Shown: positions 16,756 through 24,985 of the stretch, piece by piece
Numbering within the stretch: position 1 is the first letter of the stretch
Layout of the letters: every line of letters starts with the position of its first letter
Source: JANQQJ01 sp046290575
GTDB lineage: Bacteria > Pseudomonadota > Alphaproteobacteria > SMXS01
Direction: 5' to 3'
DNA: 64,000 nucleotides
Assembly: GCA_046290575.1 (NCBI GenBank)
Contig: JBKAGX010000001.1
Location: 930,001-994,000 of the forward strand
Notes under the pieces: model-generated
What the model was told of the DNA's origin: nothing
What the model saw: only the letters and a program-made list of their open reading frames with translations
Database searches by the model: none
Made by a program: the position numbers and the translations under genes

Positions 16756-17367
16756 ATGACAATTACCCTTCACAAGAATGATCTGCCCGAGGACCTCGAC
16801 CTCGGGCCCATCGTGGCAATCGATACAGAAACCATGGGGCTGCGTGCGGTCCGCGACCGGCTTTGCCTGGTGCAGCTTTCGTCAGGTGATGGGAATGCAC
16901 ATCTGGTGCAAATGCCGCAGGGAAAGATCGAGGCGCCCAATCTGGCCAAAATGCTGGCAGATCCCAAGGTCTTGAAGCTGTTTCACTTTGCGCGGTTCGA
17001 TGTGGCCATGCTCTACAACGCGCTTGGGGTGATGGCGTCTCCGGTATACTGCACCAAGATCGCGTCGAAGCTGACACGCACCTATACCGACCGTCACAGC
17101 CTGCGCGAACTGTGCCGCGAAATCCTCAGCGTCGACCTGTCCAAACAACAGCAGAGTTCGGACTGGGGCGCCGAGACACTGACCGATGCGCAGCAGGCCT
17201 ATGCGGCATCCGATGTGCTCTACCTGCACGATATCCGGACCCGGCTGGATGAAATGCTGGCGCGCGAAGGCCGGACAGAGCTTGCGCAGGCATCGTTCGA
17301 CTATCTGCCGACGCGCGCTCTGCTGGATCTGGGCGGTTGGCCGGATGATGATATATTCGCCCATTAG
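16756..17367 (+). CDS. rnd: Ribonuclease D (short form)
   Basis: A 203-residue 3'-5' exoribonuclease of the DEDDy type, which trims tRNA precursors. The four acidic residues are visible: Asp23 and Glu25 in AIDTETMGL, Asp81 in FHFARFDVAML, and Tyr148/Asp152 in QAYAASDVLYLHDI. The C-terminal HRDC domains of the E. coli enzyme are absent, as usual for alphaproteobacterial forms of about 200 residues. It starts 20 bases after tRNA-Leu and may be cotranscribed with it. In related genomes rnd is commonly followed directly by lptC; here another gene intervenes. Confidence 0.94.
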   Translation: MTITLHKNDLPEDLDLGPIVAIDTETMGLRAVRDRLCLVQLSSGDGNAHLVQMPQGKIEAPNLAKMLADPKVLKLFHFARFDVAMLYNALGVMASPVYCTKIASKLTRTYTDRHSLRELCREILSVDLSKQQQSSDWGAETLTDAQQAYAASDVLYLHDIRTRLDEMLAREGRTELAQASFDYLPTRALLDLGGWPDDDIFAH

Positions 17368-17573
17368 GACCCCATGCAGTCTGTTTTAGACGCTCCGAAC
17401 CTCAATCAAGCTGGCTTTGCATGCCCGCCTTTGCTGACACTGCAGTCTTTTATCTGATCACCCGGATGTGGCCAAACGCGCGGCGCGACATGGCGGCTGA
17501 TTGCGGCATTTGCTGCTGATCGGTTCCTTTGCTGTTTGCGGAGTCATTGAGATGTGCTGAACGGAAGATTAAG

Positions 17574-18932
17574 ATGAACTCTGGTAAACGTCGGTCAGCT
17601 GCTATGAGAATCTTCGAAAAAGTTAATATCCAACGCCTTGTTTTGTCTTTCGTTTGTTTTGCCGGGGTGCTGGCTGGATTGCCGATGGCCGCGTCGGCGC
17701 AGGATGTCTTCAACAGCCGGGTCTGCAACGCTGGTCTCAGTCTCGGACATGCCTCGGGCCGGGTTGCCTTTGCGGACATTTTCGGCGACCCCAATCAGGT
17801 TGCTCTCGCTAGAACCAACCTGTCGAACGCAGCTCAAGAGATCGCTGCCGCGGAGAGCCTTTTGCCCTCCGTCTACGACAACGCGATCCGCCGCCAGGGC
17901 ACGAGCTCGCTCCGGCAGGCGATCCTGAAATACGAACCGGGGCGTGCCAGCGGGGAGAATGCGGCGCAGTACATACGGAACCTGGCGATGAGATATAGGC
18001 AGACATTGTCGGTTACATACGATTCAAGCCGACCAGACAGCCTCCGCTACCAGCCGAGCTGCGCCTCGAACATGATGCTGGCTTGTTTCAGCTATGGTCG
18101 TGCCACCGTCGCTGCAGCAGCGGGGGATCAGAACGCTGTCACCTTCGACATCGGCCAGATGCGGCAGGCTATTCGGGCCGGTCTCAGCATCGCCTTCGAT
18201 GGTCCGCACGTCGAGCCATCCCCCCGAAAGCAGTGCTGCGCTTTTGGCCCGGCCGAATCATGGGCGATAATCGAGGCGATGGATCGCTGGTCGACACACG
18301 CGGTTTTCACACAAAACGAAGGGCTTTTGCGGGCCACGGCTCAACAGGCGTTCCTGCCTGGCGGATGCAGTGGCGAAAAACGCGCTAGCAGCTGCCTCAG
18401 CGGCTCCTGGACTTATCGGACTTCGAACGGGTTCACCGATACCCACACCTTCCTCGATGATGGGCGAATGAAACCTGCCGGCTTCTGGACGATAAGCGGC
18501 AACACGGTGACGGTTGAATGGCCCAATGGGTGGCGGAACATTTATGAACTTGACGCCGAGTGCCAGCAAATGACTGGCATTTCACTTGGTCCTAAGGGAC
18601 AGCAACGTGAGACCACCATGAGGCGGCAAGGCGCCGGCACGGCTGCGCTCGCTAATGACGGCGCAGGGAGCCAAGGCCGAACCACCGGCCCATGGTTTAT
18701 CGGAGTCTGGACCTACCGGACTGCCAGCGGGTTCACGGACACCCACACCTTCCTTGCAGGCGGGCGCATGCAGCCGAGCGGCACTTGGTCTAAAGCTGGG
18801 AGCCAATTGATCATCGATTGGCCTAACGGGTGGCGGAATCTCTACCAGATTTCAGGTCCCGCGAATCGTCTAACCGGCGTTTCGATCGCGCCGGATGGCC
18901 ATCGTGTTGAAAGTACATTGGTCAAAAGGTGA
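17574..18932 (+). CDS. Secreted protein with two C-terminal tandem repeats, unknown function
   Basis: A 452-residue protein I do not recognise. The start MNSGKRRSAAMRIF (17574, GGAAG site) gives a long basic n-region, then a signal peptide cut after AASA. Residues about 45-270 are a cysteine-containing domain. The C-terminal part holds two copies of a roughly 75-residue unit, at about 272-350 and 379-452. Each has W-TYRT--GFTDTHTF, DGRM or GGRM, WPNGWRN-Y and an LTG/MTG-S--P-G end, probably a beta-rich fold. The copies differ enough to be an old duplication. It sits between rnd and lptC, a place normally without a gene. Confidence 0.7.
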   Translation: MNSGKRRSAAMRIFEKVNIQRLVLSFVCFAGVLAGLPMAASAQDVFNSRVCNAGLSLGHASGRVAFADIFGDPNQVALARTNLSNAAQEIAAAESLLPSVYDNAIRRQGTSSLRQAILKYEPGRASGENAAQYIRNLAMRYRQTLSVTYDSSRPDSLRYQPSCASNMMLACFSYGRATVAAAAGDQNAVTFDIGQMRQAIRAGLSIAFDGPHVEPSPRKQCCAFGPAESWAIIEAMDRWSTHAVFTQNEGLLRATAQQAFLPGGCSGEKRASSCLSGSWTYRTSNGFTDTHTFLDDGRMKPAGFWTISGNTVTVEWPNGWRNIYELDAECQQMTGISLGPKGQQRETTMRRQGAGTAALANDGAGSQGRTTGPWFIGVWTYRTASGFTDTHTFLAGGRMQPSGTWSKAGSQLIIDWPNGWRNLYQISGPANRLTGVSIAPDGHRVESTLVKR

Positions 18933-19280
18933 ATCTTGGATCAGCGCCTCAAAGTTCGTCTTGGCTGATATCGCCGTGCTGGAGGCGCTGCACGGATCGG
19001 CGGACGTCTGCCGATGCCGCCTTGAGATCGCGAAAGCAGCTGACCTTGGCCATTGTGGGCGCACTGCTCAGCTGGACTTTTAGCAAAGTTCTCCGCACTT
19101 TTTCGGGGACATAGAGGTGGAGGCTGGCCAAATTCTGGATGTATTGGCGGGCGGTCCTGCGCGCTGTGGACCACCGGGAAAAGTACAAGCAGCTCGTAAC
19201 GGAACAGCTTGTCCATGTGACAAACTTTACGATCAAGGCAATAGTGGCCCATTAACTGGGTATTCAGGTATCGATCCGTA
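18933..19280 (+). other. Intergenic region of 348 bases, possible gene relic
   Basis: No convincing gene. On the plus strand one frame is open from 18895 to 19278 except for a single TAG at 19081-19083. That frame ends in TAATG, where the A is shared with the lptC start at 19281. This stop/start junction is the kind seen in coupled genes, so the region may be a decayed gene, but I cannot match its translation to a family. A minus-strand frame (19236-18949) is also open and is judged chance. The lptC promoter may lie here; I see no clear boxes. Confidence 0.3.
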
Positions 19281-19922
19281 ATGTCACGGCCTATGGAACA
19301 GACGCAATCGGCCACTGAGATGGTAATCGCCAAGCCGGATCGGTACACCCGTGCCGTCAGGTTGGCCAAGCGGGTGCTGCCGGCGCTGGCGGCGCTGATC
19401 GTACTGTCCGTTGTGATCTGGCCGTTAACCAAGAACTCCCAGTCTGGCTTTACGCTGGCGTTTGAGGAGTTGAAGCAGTTCGACGATACCGCACGCATGG
19501 TCAAGCCGCGCTTTGTGGGAACAGACATGCAGGACAGGTCTTTCTCGATTACGGCAGAAACCGCCTATCACGATGCCGGAGACGATGAGATGGTCATGCT
19601 GGACACGATCTCTGCCGATGTGCGCATGTTGTCAGGAGAGTGGTTGGCGCTCGACGCCCCAACCGGCATATTCCGCCCGAAGGATGAGATTCTGGATTTG
19701 TCAGGTCAGGTGAATGTATTCTCCGGCAGTGGTTTCGAAGTGCATACGCGTCAGTTGCAGTTGAACCTGTCTTCCGGGACCGGTCGTAGCGAACAACCTG
19801 TTTACGGGCAGGGGGCTTTTGGCGTGTTCGAGGCCGGTGGTGCCGAGGTAGACGTCAAGGGCGAGTATCTGAAGCTGTCCGACGGGGTCGCGATGACGGT
19901 ATACCCCCGGGCGATTGAGTAA
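19281..19922 (+). CDS. lptC: LPS export protein LptC
   Basis: A 213-residue bitopic inner membrane protein: a cytoplasmic N-terminus, one transmembrane helix at about 33-51 (VLPALAALIVLSVVIWPL), and a periplasmic beta-jellyroll. LptC takes LPS from LptBFG and passes it to LptA. The domain is weakly conserved, so the call leans on its position directly before lptA and lptB and on the LSGQVNVFSGSGFEVHT and DAPTGIFRPKDEILDLSG segments. The ATG at 19281 has no good ribosome site; the ATG at 19293 is an alternative. Confidence 0.9.
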   Translation: MSRPMEQTQSATEMVIAKPDRYTRAVRLAKRVLPALAALIVLSVVIWPLTKNSQSGFTLAFEELKQFDDTARMVKPRFVGTDMQDRSFSITAETAYHDAGDDEMVMLDTISADVRMLSGEWLALDAPTGIFRPKDEILDLSGQVNVFSGSGFEVHTRQLQLNLSSGTGRSEQPVYGQGAFGVFEAGGAEVDVKGEYLKLSDGVAMTVYPRAIE

Positions 19923-19931
19923 GGAGACGGC

Positions 19932-20480
19932 GTGAAACAACGTCACGCGACATGGTTTTTGGGGATCCTGCTGTTGTTGGTGACGGGCGGCACCGTTGCT
20001 GCCGCGCAAACCGGATTCGGCGGGCACAATGGCAAGGACCCGATCCAGTTTGCCGCCGACCGGCTGGATGTTCGCAAAGAAGGCCGCGTCGCGACGTTTT
20101 CCGGCAATGTCGAAGCCAATCAGGGCGATCTGAACCTCATCGCCAACGAGGTCCGGGTCTATTACACCGGCGGCTCGGAAGATGAAGCGGGCCTTGGTGG
20201 CGCCGTATCGCGGATCGACACACGCGGTAATGTGAAACTAAGCTCGCGTGGCGACACGGCAAACGCGGTTTGGGCGGTCTACGATATTGAACGGCAATTG
20301 GTCACGCTGGGGGGCAATGTCGTGCTGACGCAGGGCGAGACCCAATTGCGGGGCGACCGGGTCGAGCTTGACCTGGATACAGGACAAAGCCGTGTGGTTG
20401 GTGTCGAGGGCGTCGGCGGTGACAGCCGTGTCCGGGGAGAATTCACCCCGAAGCGCAAAACGGACGAACCGGCCCAATAG
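19932..20480 (+). CDS. lptA: LPS transport periplasmic protein LptA
   Basis: A 182-residue periplasmic protein that forms the LPS bridge between LptC and LptD. A signal peptide is followed by the OstA-like domain (IQFAADRLDVRKEGRVATFSG, GDLNLIANEVRVYY, GNVVLTQGETQLRGDRVELDLDTG). The GTG start at 19932 has an AAGGAG site 6 bases upstream. It lies 9 bases after lptC and 11 before lptB in the same transcript. Confidence 0.95.
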   Translation: MKQRHATWFLGILLLLVTGGTVAAAQTGFGGHNGKDPIQFAADRLDVRKEGRVATFSGNVEANQGDLNLIANEVRVYYTGGSEDEAGLGGAVSRIDTRGNVKLSSRGDTANAVWAVYDIERQLVTLGGNVVLTQGETQLRGDRVELDLDTGQSRVVGVEGVGGDSRVRGEFTPKRKTDEPAQ

Positions 20481-20491
20481 GGCCCCTTGAT

Positions 20492-21295
20492 ATGGAAAAC
20501 CCGCAGCCCACAGCGCCTTCGCAAGATGAAGTGCATGCGGACTCCGTTCAGCAGGCTGCTCATGGCGCGCCGCATGAGGGGCTGGGCATTTCCGGGATCG
20601 GGAAGTCCTACAAGGGGCGGCCCGTGCTTCAGGACATCAGCCTCGATGTTCACCGTGGTGAGGTGATCGGCTTGCTGGGCCCCAATGGCGCCGGCAAGAC
20701 GACGTGTTTCTATACAATCGTCGGGCTGGTTCGCGCGGATGCAGGGCAAATCGTTCTCGACGGTAAGGACGTGACCGAACAGCCGATGTATCGGCGTGCC
20801 CGCGCGGGAATCGGCTACCTGCCTCAGGAAGCATCGATTTTCCGGGGTATGTCGGTTGAAAACAATATTCTGGCAGTGCTTGAACTGGTGGAGCCTGACC
20901 GGGCGGCCCGTGAAGAAATGCTTGATAGCCTGCTCGATGAATTCGGGATCACCCGGCTGCGCCATGCGTCGGCGCTGTCGCTGTCAGGCGGTGAGCGGCG
21001 GCGGGTCGAAATTGCGCGCTGCCTGGCCGCCAAACCCAATATTATTCTGCTGGATGAGCCGTTCGCGGGTATTGATCCGATTGCCATCGGCGATATCCGT
21101 GACCTGGTGGCGCATCTGAAGGACCGGGGGATCGGCGTTCTGATCACCGATCACAATGTGCGAGAGACCTTAGACATCATAGACAGGGCGTATATTATTT
21201 ATGACGGACACGTTCTGATGAGCGGAACACCTGATGAAATCGTCGCTGACGAAAACGTCCGTAGGGTCTATTTGGGAGAGCGCTTCAGCCGGTAA
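20492..21295 (+). CDS. lptB: LPS export ABC transporter ATP-binding protein LptB
   Basis: A 267-residue ABC ATPase that powers LPS extraction with LptF and LptG. Motifs: Walker A GPNGAGKTT (63-71), signature LSGGERRRVEIARCLA, Walker B IILLDEPFAGIDP, and switch His in ITDHNVRETLDI. The first 30 residues, rich in Gln, His and Pro, are an extension not found in E. coli. It ends YLGERFSR, as LptB proteins do. Downstream rpoN is separated by 77 bases. Confidence 0.97.
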   Translation: MENPQPTAPSQDEVHADSVQQAAHGAPHEGLGISGIGKSYKGRPVLQDISLDVHRGEVIGLLGPNGAGKTTCFYTIVGLVRADAGQIVLDGKDVTEQPMYRRARAGIGYLPQEASIFRGMSVENNILAVLELVEPDRAAREEMLDSLLDEFGITRLRHASALSLSGGERRRVEIARCLAAKPNIILLDEPFAGIDPIAIGDIRDLVAHLKDRGIGVLITDHNVRETLDIIDRAYIIYDGHVLMSGTPDEIVADENVRRVYLGERFSR

Positions 21296-21372
21296 GCCTC
21301 AGGCAGCCTCGCAGGATATGATTTAGCACTGCGTGTGCACAGGGGGCGATCTTAGCTGGCAGCTGAAACGAT

Positions 21373-22899
21373 ATGACGTCTGGGATGCGACAGAGCTTGC
21401 GGCAGGGCCAGCAACTGGTCATGACGCAGCAACTGCAGCAGGCGATCAAATTGCTGCAGCTCTCTACGCTGGATCTCGCGGCTTACATCGAGCGTGAGGT
21501 GCAGAATAATCCGCTGCTCGAAATCGATGACCAATATGGCGATACCGATGGTCAGCCACTTCCAGAAACCGAAACGAATCGTCGGGACTTGTCGAGTACG
21601 GACCGGGTGTTTGAAGGATCGGTGCCGATCGATTCGGAGGGCGCATCAGGTGCGGAACGCGACAATGTCTTCACCCATGACGATGCTCCTGATCAAAGGC
21701 CGGCTGTGAATGACGACCGCTGGCTGGAGTCAGGCGGGCAGTGGGGCTCGTCCTCTGCAGGTGGCGAAGGCGGCACCTTCCTTGATGTTGCGGACCGGGC
21801 GGTCGAGGAATTGCCCTCGCTGAGGGACACGCTGCATGAGCAGCTGGCGCTGTCCGTTGCCGATACGGAACAGCAGATGATCGGGCGTTATCTGATCGAT
21901 ACCCTCGATGATTCGGGCTATCTGACCGATGATCTGGCTGAGGTCGCGGAACGGCTTGGCTGCACCGTCGCGGAAATCGAGTCATTGTTGCCGCTGTTGC
22001 AGGATTTCGACCCGCCCGGGGTGTTCGCCCGGTCGTTGTCGGAGTGTCTGGCCCTTCAGTTGCAGCAGATCGACCGGTTCGATCCGGCCATGCGGGCTCT
22101 GGTCGAAAACCTGGACATCCTGGCCGACGGTCAGCTGGCAACGCTGCAGCGGCGCTGCGGGGTGGGTGATGAAGACTTTGCTGACATGCTTCAAGAGCTC
22201 CGCGCGCTTGACCCGAAACCGGGCCTGGCATTCGATGGCGGCGCGGCCGAACCTGTTGTGCCCGATGTGTTTGTCTGGCAGCGTGATGATGGCAGCTGGG
22301 CGATCGAACTGAACTCGGACGTTTTACCAAAGGTTTTGCTGAACCGCCGTTATTATGCGGAGGTTAAAGGGGCAAGCCGGTCGAAGACGGACAAGGCCTA
22401 TCTCTCTGAATGTTTCGGCAATGCGAGCTGGCTGATCAAGGCACTGGATCAGCGGGCGCAGACGATTCTTAAAGTCGCCAGCGAGCTTGTTCAGCAGCAG
22501 GAAGGGTTCTTTCTGAACGGGGTCCGTCAGTTGAAGCCTTTGACCCTGCGGCAGGTCGCCGATGAAATCGGCATGCATGAGAGCACCGTCAGCCGGGTGA
22601 CCGCGTCAAAGTATCTGACCTGCCCTCGTGGCACCTTCGAACTGAAGTACTTTTTCAATTCAGCGATCAATGCCACGGAGGGTGGCGATGCGCACTCTGC
22701 GGAGGCCGTACGTCAGCGGATCAAGAAACTGGTCGATAGCGAAGACCCGGCTTCGATTCTATCTGACGACAAAATCGTCAATATGCTAAAAGAAGAAGAT
22801 ATAGATATCGCGCGTCGCACCGTCGCTAAGTACAGAGAGGCACTGCACATTCCGTCATCTGTTCAGCGCCGGCGGCTTAAAGCGGCGAGAGCATCTTGA
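21373..22899 (+). CDS. rpoN: RNA polymerase sigma-54 factor
   Basis: A 508-residue sigma-54. Region I is glutamine-rich (MRQSLRQGQQLVMTQQLQQAIKLLQ) and contacts activators. Region II is acidic (about 60-130). Region III carries the core-binding part, a helix-turn-helix LRQVADEIGMHESTVSRV and the RpoN box ARRTVAKYREAL, which recognises the -24 element. All parts are present. Its place between lptB and hpf-ptsN is conserved across Proteobacteria. Confidence 0.98.
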   Translation: MTSGMRQSLRQGQQLVMTQQLQQAIKLLQLSTLDLAAYIEREVQNNPLLEIDDQYGDTDGQPLPETETNRRDLSSTDRVFEGSVPIDSEGASGAERDNVFTHDDAPDQRPAVNDDRWLESGGQWGSSSAGGEGGTFLDVADRAVEELPSLRDTLHEQLALSVADTEQQMIGRYLIDTLDDSGYLTDDLAEVAERLGCTVAEIESLLPLLQDFDPPGVFARSLSECLALQLQQIDRFDPAMRALVENLDILADGQLATLQRRCGVGDEDFADMLQELRALDPKPGLAFDGGAAEPVVPDVFVWQRDDGSWAIELNSDVLPKVLLNRRYYAEVKGASRSKTDKAYLSECFGNASWLIKALDQRAQTILKVASELVQQQEGFFLNGVRQLKPLTLRQVADEIGMHESTVSRVTASKYLTCPRGTFELKYFFNSAINATEGGDAHSAEAVRQRIKKLVDSEDPASILSDDKIVNMLKEEDIDIARRTVAKYREALHIPSSVQRRRLKAARAS

Positions 22900-23054
22900 G
22901 CGAAGGTTTTGCAGATGCATATGCAGCAGTTTGACACCGCGAAGCCGGGCTACTATGGTCCGCGCCGCTCTACGGAATGGATCGATAAATCCGATAGAGT
23001 TCTCTGAAATGCAACTTGGAAACGCAGGCATTCGCCGCAGCGCAGAAAGAGTCA

Positions 23055-23624
23055 ATGGACGTACAGGTTAACGGAAAACAGATCGACATCGGTGAAGCTC
23101 TCCGGGGCCATGTGGTGGACCGCATGGAAGAGCGCGTCAGCAAGTATTTCGATCGCGCAGTTGACGGCAATGTGACGTTTTCGCCGGAAGCACACATGAT
23201 TCGGGTCGATTGTTCCGTTCACGCCGGTCATGGCATTGATCTGCAGAGCCGAGGCTCGGCCGCAGACCCATACGTTGCCTTTGATCAGGCACTCGACCGG
23301 ATCGAGAAACGCCTGCGGCGCTATAAACGACGCTTGATAGACCATCACCACAGCGGCAAGGGTGATCTTGAATCCCTGTCGGCAGCCAGCTATGTGATAG
23401 CCGGGGACGATGACAAGGAAGAGGAGCCGGAAGATCTTCAGCCGGTCATCGTTGCAGAAACGCGCACAGATATTCCGACCACGACAGTGGGCGGTGCGGT
23501 CATGCGATTGGACTTGGCGGATTCGCCGGTCTTCATGTTCCGCAATTCATCCCACGGGGGTTTGAACGTGGTCTACCGCCGGGCCGATGGCAACATCGGC
23601 TGGCTTGACCCTGAACAGGACTAG
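23055..23624 (+). CDS. hpf: Ribosome hibernation promoting factor, long form
   Basis: A 189-residue HPF/RaiA protein. The N-terminal domain (MDVQVNGKQIDIGEALRGHV to about residue 105) has the conserved ribosome-binding fold, followed by a linker and the C-terminal dimerisation domain (LDLADSPVFMFRNSSHGGLNVVYRRADGNIGWLDP). Long HPF alone joins two 70S ribosomes into 100S dimers in stationary phase. The ATG at 23055 is preferred to a TTG at 23016 because the family starts at this point. The neighbours rpoN and ptsN are standard. Confidence 0.95.
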   Translation: MDVQVNGKQIDIGEALRGHVVDRMEERVSKYFDRAVDGNVTFSPEAHMIRVDCSVHAGHGIDLQSRGSAADPYVAFDQALDRIEKRLRRYKRRLIDHHHSGKGDLESLSAASYVIAGDDDKEEEPEDLQPVIVAETRTDIPTTTVGGAVMRLDLADSPVFMFRNSSHGGLNVVYRRADGNIGWLDPEQD

Positions 23625-23666
23625 CCGGGCCCACCGACGACCGGCCCGGCGTTGAACGGACGCGAC

Positions 23667-24128
23667 ATGGAAATCGAACAGATTCTATCGTCAGAAGGAG
23701 TCGTCGACCCTCTGCGCGCGTCCAGCAAGCGCCAGGCGCTGCAGGAGCTTTCCGAGCGCGCAGCTGTGTTGACGGGCATAAGCGGCCGTGAATTGCTTGA
23801 GACCATTCTGGGGCGCGAGCGGCTGGGAACCACGGGTGTTGGTCACGGTGTTGCTATCCCACATGGCCGTATCGACAAGCTGGACAGGCTGCATGGCCTT
23901 TTCGCCCGCCTTCCCGAACCGATCGATTTCGACTCCATTGACGACCAGCCGGTCGACCTCATTTTCATGCTGCTCGCCCCCGAAAGTGCCGGGGCTGACC
24001 ACCTGAAAGCGCTGGCCAAGGTGTCGCGTCTGCTGCGGGACAAGTCGATCTGTGACAAGCTGAGGGGCAGCGACGGCGCGGACGCGCTCTACGCCCTTTT
24101 GACGGACAGCCAGGCGGACGCAGCCTAG
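23667..24128 (+). CDS. ptsN: Nitrogen-regulatory PTS protein EIIA-Ntr
   Basis: A 153-residue EIIA domain of the fructose/mannitol type. The phosphorylated His is His66 in GVGHGVAIPHGRID. It takes phosphate from an HPr-like protein and regulates potassium transport and other targets without moving sugar. The HPr of this system is encoded in the same window (52439-52729). The ATG at 23667 gives MEIEQILS, the family start; an upstream TTG at 23652 is possible. Confidence 0.96.
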   Translation: MEIEQILSSEGVVDPLRASSKRQALQELSERAAVLTGISGRELLETILGRERLGTTGVGHGVAIPHGRIDKLDRLHGLFARLPEPIDFDSIDDQPVDLIFMLLAPESAGADHLKALAKVSRLLRDKSICDKLRGSDGADALYALLTDSQADAA

Positions 24129-24136
24129 TTATTGCT

Positions 24137-24352
24137 TTAGTGAACGTGAACCACTTCCAGCTCGTGCTCGCGCGCGGCGATACGGGCGTGGGCTGGACTC
24201 TCCATCAGACCGATGGGCGCACCTGTCGCGTTGTGGACGGCAAAGGCGGTCACGCCGTTTTCGATAACCGGCTTGATATAGACGATTCGGTCCGCACCCA
24301 GAGCGGCAAACTCTTCGTGCGACAATGGCTTGTCAGTGGGTCGATTGTGCAT
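24137..24352 (-). CDS. DUF1150 family protein
   Basis: A 71-residue alphaproteobacterial protein with the family pattern LSHEEFAALGADRIVYIKPV, then AVHNATGAPIGLMES, and a basic-His end LEVVHVH. DUF1150 genes very often lie directly downstream of small heat shock protein genes, as here (33 bases). Its function is unknown; a role in stress is inferred from that linkage. Confidence 0.85.
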   Translation of the reverse strand: MHNRPTDKPLSHEEFAALGADRIVYIKPVIENGVTAFAVHNATGAPIGLMESPAHARIAAREHELEVVHVH

Positions 24353-24385
24353 CCGTTGTCTCCTTGGTAAGAGCAGTCCCTTGGT

Positions 24386-24793
24386 TTAAGCGTTGATGTC
24401 GATCTTACGGATCGCCGGCTCGGCTTTTGGGCGCACCAGGTCGATGGAAAGCAGGCCGTTCTCTGTGCCTGCGCTGGTCACCTCTATCCCGTCGGCAAGG
24501 ACGAAGCGGCGCTGAAACTGCCGCGCGGCGATGCCACGGTGAACATAGCTTCTCTCGGCCTCTGCGGGGCGCTTGCCGACAATAACGAGCTGGTTGTCCT
24601 CCACCGTGACCGATAGGTCATCGGGCCCGAATCCTGCAACCGCGAGCACAATGCGCCAGGTCGTTTCGTCGACAAGCTCGATATTGTAGGGGGGATAGCC
24701 GTCATCGGCGGCTTTGGCCGCGCGGTCCAGCATCTTTTCCAGCCGGTCAAACCCCAGTAGGAACGGGCTTGATAGTCCAACGGATCGTGTCAT
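24386..24793 (-). CDS. Small heat shock protein (Hsp20/IbpA type)
   Basis: A 135-residue chaperone that holds unfolding proteins. The alpha-crystallin domain (about 35-125) contains YNIELVDETTWRIVLAVAGF, LVIVGKRP, and the RGIAARQFQRRFVLADGIEV block typical of IbpA-like proteins. The N-terminus (SPFLLGFDRLEKMLDRA) matches the class A family of Alphaproteobacteria. The start at 24793 has a full AAGGAGG site. A heat-shock-type promoter and a leader that could mask the ribosome site lie upstream. Confidence 0.95.
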   Translation of the reverse strand: MTRSVGLSSPFLLGFDRLEKMLDRAAKAADDGYPPYNIELVDETTWRIVLAVAGFGPDDLSVTVEDNQLVIVGKRPAEAERSYVHRGIAARQFQRRFVLADGIEVTSAGTENGLLSIDLVRPKAEPAIRKIDINA

Positions 24794-24888
24794 GTTTCGT
24801 GCCTCCTTCCAAGAAGCGGGCAATGCAGGGCCCCGAATTCGGGCGCCGTTCGTCGTTAAGCAGCCCGGTCTACGGCACTGCCAGATGC

Positions 24889-24918
24889 TATGTGGGCTTT
24901 GCCCGAGGGGCATTCAAG
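24889..24918 (-). promoter_or_regulatory. Putative RpoH (sigma-32-type) promoter of the Hsp20 gene
   Basis: On the minus strand a CTTGAA -35 box (24918-24913) and a CCCACATA -10 box (24896-24889) are 16 bases apart. This is close to the heat shock consensus CTTGAA / CCCCATNT. It would give a leader of roughly 90 bases before the Hsp20 start. Read by eye only. Confidence 0.5.
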
Positions 24919-24985
24919 AGGCTTGCCCCTATGTCCTTTAAGACAGCGGACTTATTCTCGATTCCGCCATGCGGTTGAGGTGACT

